A stretch of DNA of 64,000 nucleotides from Megasphaera stantonii (GTDB lineage Bacteria > Bacillota > Negativicutes > Veillonellales > Megasphaeraceae), in the NCBI RefSeq assembly GCF_003367905.1, contig NZ_CP029462.1, forward strand, positions 372,001 through 436,000, given 5' to 3'. Under the pieces are notes generated by a model. It worked only from the letters and a program-made list of their open reading frames with translations. It was not told the DNA's origin and made no database searches. The translations under genes were made by a program, and so were the position numbers. Positions 61,503-64,000 of this stretch are shown here, piece after piece. Position 1 is the stretch's first letter. Every line of letters starts with the position of its first letter.

Positions 61503-61907
61503 TTATTTTAACTTATTGTATGCTTCGGCATCGACAGGTTCGCACCATTCGTTGGACGCCCCTTCTGCCGGTACTTCGATGGCCACGTGGGCAAACCAGC
61601 TGTCGGGAGCCGCACCGTGCCAGTGCTTCACTTCCGGCGGAATGTTGACGACGTCGCCGGGATGAAGTTCCTGCGGTTCCTTGCCCCATTCCTGATAGTA
61701 ACCGCGGCCTGACGTGCACAAGAGAATCTGACCGCCCTTGTGGTGAATGTGCCAGTTGTTGCGGCAGCCCGGCTCAAAGGTGACGTTGGCCGTAACCAAA
61801 CGATCCTTTGTCAGCAAATTCAAATAGCTCTGGCCGACAAAATACTGGGCATAGGCGTCGTTCGTCTGGCCTAAGCCGAACAGCCCTGCTTTTTCTTTTT
61901 CATCCAT
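61503..61907 (-). CDS. Cytosolic cupin protein (tandem paralog)
   Basis: The 134-residue cupin has the same metal motif NNWHIHHKGGQILLC and the block LHPGDVVNIPPEVKHWHGA. It begins MDEKEKAGLFGLGQTND without a signal peptide. It resembles carboxymuconolactone-decarboxylase-linked cupins and is paired with the exported copy 26 bases downstream. Confidence 0.92.
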   Translation of the reverse strand: MDEKEKAGLFGLGQTNDAYAQYFVGQSYLNLLTKDRLVTANVTFEPGCRNNWHIHHKGGQILLCTSGRGYYQEWGKEPQELHPGDVVNIPPEVKHWHGAAPDSWFAHVAIEVPAEGASNEWCEPVDAEAYNKLK

Positions 61908-61945
61908 CGTATATCCTTCTTTCTCTGCAAACGAAATTTACATAG

Positions 61946-62971
61946 TTAGTCAATAGAAATCAGCTCGTATTGGTCGTTGCCCATCTTGAGGTCGCGCATG
62001 GCCTGCAGCTGATGGAGGCCGCGGCGCGATTCGATGCGTTCCACCAAGTCATGATTCTGGCTCGACGGCAGGCCGTATACCAAGTCGACGCTGGCCTGGT
62101 CGACGGCAAGAATATCCGTCGAGGCTACGATGCCAATATCGGGGATGGTCGGCTCCGCCGCGCTGGTGCCGGCGCAGTCGCAGTCGACGGACATGCGGCG
62201 CATGACGTTGATAAACACGATGTGCTTGCCGAAATAATCGACAGTCGCCTTCGCCGAATCGGCCATGAGCTCCATGAGATGCTCCTTCGCCGGCCAGGCA
62301 CCCCAGTCTTCCGGCGGCGTACCCGTCACGCCGTGAACCTGCCGCTTGCCAACCTGTCCCGACGCGCAGCCGATGGCGATATTCTTCATGGAGCCGCCGA
62401 AGCCGCCCATGGCGTGGCCCTTGAAGTGGGTCAGGACGACCATGGAGTCGTAGTTTACGATGTGGCCGCCCATGGCGACTTCTTTCAAATGCTTGCCGCC
62501 GCGGACGGGCAGATTGACGTCGCCGAATTCGTCCATAATATCGACGGGACAGAAAGTCCAGCCGTTGACTTTCAGCGTTTCCCGATGGCCTTCCGTCGTG
62601 TAGCGGTCGCCGGCATACAGCGTGTTCGTTTCGACGATCGTGCTGTCGGGAATATGAGCCATGAATTCCTTTACCATATCCCGCGGCAGGATGTTCGGGC
62701 CGTGCTTTTCGCCGGTGTGGAGCTTGACGGCTATCTTGCCGTAAATGCCTTCGTTGATCTTATCGTACAGCTGAATCAGATGGGCCGCGTCGATGTACTT
62801 CGTAAAGTACACCTTGGCCCGCGAGCCCGCCGTCGCTTTACCCGTCACGTCGGCCGCCCCGACGACGGGAGCTTGGGCCAGCAAGTCCGTCAGGCCTACG
62901 CCCGACAAGGCCACGCCGGCAGCCGTTACGCCGGCCAATTTAAAGAAATCTCGTCTCGACAAATCTTTCAT
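61946..62971 (-). CDS. Tat-exported DUF362 domain protein
   Basis: The 341-residue protein has a twin-arginine signal (SRRDFFKLAGVTAAGVALSG) followed by a DUF362 domain (AVKLHTGEKHGPNILPRDMV; HFKGHAMGGFGGSMKNIAIG). DUF362 proteins are often fused to ferredoxin domains; here no Fe-S motif is added. Export points to a periplasmic redox or metal role. It is transcribed from the MerR-type promoter 69 bases upstream. Confidence 0.92.
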   Translation of the reverse strand: MKDLSRRDFFKLAGVTAAGVALSGVGLTDLLAQAPVVGAADVTGKATAGSRAKVYFTKYIDAAHLIQLYDKINEGIYGKIAVKLHTGEKHGPNILPRDMVKEFMAHIPDSTIVETNTLYAGDRYTTEGHRETLKVNGWTFCPVDIMDEFGDVNLPVRGGKHLKEVAMGGHIVNYDSMVVLTHFKGHAMGGFGGSMKNIAIGCASGQVGKRQVHGVTGTPPEDWGAWPAKEHLMELMADSAKATVDYFGKHIVFINVMRRMSVDCDCAGTSAAEPTIPDIGIVASTDILAVDQASVDLVYGLPSSQNHDLVERIESRRGLHQLQAMRDLKMGNDQYELISID

Positions 62972-63039
62972 TTAAAGTCACTCCTTTGTGTAGTCGTCAT
63001 ATATAAATGTATATTATCTATATACTTTAATTATGTTTC

Positions 63040-63070
63040 ATTATAAATGTTAGAGTTAACTTTATGTCAA
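63040..63070 (-). promoter_or_regulatory. MerR-type promoter with 19-bp spacer
   Basis: TTGACA (63065-63070) and TATAAT (63040-63045) are both perfect but separated by 19 bases on the minus strand. The spacer holds a dyad centred on GTTAAC (AGTTAACT flanked by TA). Such long spacers with a central dyad are the hallmark of promoters twisted into shape by MerR-family activators, and the AGTTAACTCTAA core resembles NmlR/AdhR sites. Confidence 0.75.
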
Positions 63071-63103
63071 GATATTTCTCCGTAAAATTTGCCGTCCTGC
63101 AGC

Positions 63104-63547
63104 TTATTCGGCGTATACTTCCTTAGCCATGTTGAAGGCCGCCCAGGCCTTCGGCCAGCCGACGTAGAAACCCAGCTGCGTGATGATTTCCGCCATTTCT
63201 TCCTTCGTCACGCCGTTTTTCTTAGCCGTCGCCAAGTGGTATTTCAGCGAGCTGTCGATGACGCCCGAGCCGATGAGCGAGCACACCGTCACGATGCTGC
63301 GGTCGCGGAGGGACAATTTGTCGTTGCGCGACCAGACTTCACCGAATAAAATGTCGTCGTTGTAGCGGGCAAATTCAGGGGCAAATTCGCCGAGCTGATC
63401 CCGTCCTGCTGTCTGTACAATTTTTACTGCTTTCTTTTCCGTTTGATTTTCTGCCATTGCAATCGCTCCCATCGGTACTAATGTCGTCGTAATCATAGCT
63501 GCCGCAACGATAGCGGCAACTTTTTTCTGCATCTTCAAAAAGTTCAT
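63104..63547 (-). CDS. Exported carboxymuconolactone decarboxylase-like protein
   Basis: The 147-residue protein has a signal peptide (KKVAAIVAAAMITTTLVPMG) and a CMD/AhpD-type helical domain (LSLRDRSIVTVCSLIGSGVI, then LKYHLATAKKNGVTKEEMAE). The AhpD CxxC pair is absent. AGGGAGGT supports the start at 63547. It precedes the MerR-type promoter and follows the truncated flavoprotein gene. Confidence 0.9.
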   Translation of the reverse strand: MNFLKMQKKVAAIVAAAMITTTLVPMGAIAMAENQTEKKAVKIVQTAGRDQLGEFAPEFARYNDDILFGEVWSRNDKLSLRDRSIVTVCSLIGSGVIDSSLKYHLATAKKNGVTKEEMAEIITQLGFYVGWPKAWAAFNMAKEVYAE

Positions 63548-63590
63548 TTCAAGACCTCCCTATCAGGTACAGAATAATACATGTATAAGC

Positions 63591-64000
63591 TTATAAGCTG
63601 GCCCCCAGGCGGTAGGCCTGGTCGGGGAACTGGGACTGCTCGATGAGCGCCCTGTAGCCGCAGCCGACGGCTAATACTTGCCCGACGTCGGTCCATTCCA
63701 TGTAGCGCACGAGCGTTTCATAATGGTGGACGAGGGCCTCCATCGTCCAGTCAGCGCTGTTCCATGCCGTAGCCATGAGAATGGATTTCTTGCCGTGAAG
63801 CCGTCCCGTCCGCGAATAGAAGCGGTCGACGACGGTCTTGAGCTGAGCCGACATGCCGTAATAGTACAGCGGCGTGACCAGCACGATCAAATCCATTTCC
63901 AGCATCTTCGGCATGAGCTTCTGCGAAATAGCGTCGTTAAAGATACAGTCGCCGTCCATGCCGCAGTGGTCGCAGCCCTGACAGGGATGCGTATCTTCAA
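63591..64000 (-). CDS. Flavodoxin-fold NAD(P)H reductase (5'-truncated)
   Basis: The visible 136 residues are the C-terminal part of an FMN-dependent reductase of the flavodoxin family: CQGCDHCGMDGDCIFND, then LIVLVTPLYYYGMSAQLKTV and DRFYSRTGRLHGKKSILMA. The cysteine-rich stretch before the fold is typical of the iron-sulfur flavoprotein/NADPH-dependent FMN reductase group. The N-terminus lies beyond the window. Confidence 0.85.
   Translation of the reverse strand, partial: EDTHPCQGCDHCGMDGDCIFNDAISQKLMPKMLEMDLIVLVTPLYYYGMSAQLKTVVDRFYSRTGRLHGKKSILMATAWNSADWTMEALVHHYETLVRYMEWTDVGQVLAVGCGYRALIEQSQFPDQAYRLGASL

Noticed and set aside
61970-63046. A 358-codon open frame on the plus strand opposite the DUF362 gene
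   Set aside because: It is the antisense shadow of a clearly conserved gene, has no ribosome site and reads as low-complexity residues. The same applies to long plus-strand frames at 8106-9053 and 10632-11438 and the minus-strand frame at 54184-55020.
1-64000. CRISPR arrays, transposases, rRNA genes
   Set aside because: No regularly spaced repeats, no insertion-sequence ends or transposase-like proteins, and no rRNA sequence were recognised on reading.

Overview
This window looks like a chromosomal segment of an anaerobic diderm Firmicute (Negativicutes); Megasphaera or a close relative is my best guess. The reasons are moderate GC content, clostridial-type housekeeping genes (long-form glnA, rpsU-yqeY, an ECF transporter, etfBA without a dehydrogenase beside it) combined with outer-membrane functions (TonB-dependent receptor, TonB-ExbB-ExbD), and an anaerobic heme-degradation radical SAM enzyme. 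Most genes lie on the minus strand. Consensus sigma-70-like promoters and strong terminators make most transcription-unit borders visible.

Layout. 1-5520: the ATP synthase operon atpZ-I-B-E-F-H-A-G-D, read leftward and cut in atpD. 5721-9613: wecB, tagO, a PFL/UPF0210 protein and an ACT-domain protein. 9816-20284: housekeeping genes (pgm, xth, glnA, yqeY, rpsU, hemW, lepA, mnmA) and an ECF S-component. 20537-20620: tRNA-Leu(UAG). 20947-25051: a small membrane protein, a LysR regulator divergent from a small coiled protein and an exported alpha/beta hydrolase, an aldo/keto reductase and a DUF6506 protein. 25161-26955: etfA and etfB. 27165-30387: the feoA-feoB iron(II) uptake operon. 30717-31013: an unannotated small locus resembling a type I toxin-antitoxin pair. 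31027-45920: an iron/heme island with an ABC exporter, ChaN-like protein, TonB-dependent receptor, FecBCD-type importer, ZIP transporter, AraC regulator, HugZ-like protein, HutW/HmuW-like radical SAM enzyme, flavodoxin, and tonB-exbD-exbB. 46148-53853: a type IV pilus/type II secretion assembly operon. 54109-56760: a UvrD-family helicase with an inserted DnaQ-like exonuclease. 56734-58880: a split chromate transporter with a divergent LysR gene. 58937-64000: ogt, tatA and a redox cluster in which several enzymes carry export signals.

How it fits together. Heme or ferric chelates would enter through the receptor, powered by TonB-ExbB-ExbD, and pass to the FecBCD importer. Heme would then be opened anaerobically by the HutW-like enzyme with its flavodoxin, with the HugZ-like protein assisting. 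Feo covers ferrous iron. Fur-like boxes lie at the fecB and hugZ-like promoters. A 29-bp element repeated at the same distance upstream of the fecB and exbB-operon promoters suggests a second shared regulator, and the AraC protein inside the island is the obvious candidate. The last cluster combines signal-peptide forms of a flavodoxin, a cupin, a carboxymuconolactone decarboxylase-like protein and a cyclophilin-like protein with a Tat-exported DUF362 protein. Its promoter has the 19-bp spacer and dyad expected for a MerR-family regulator.
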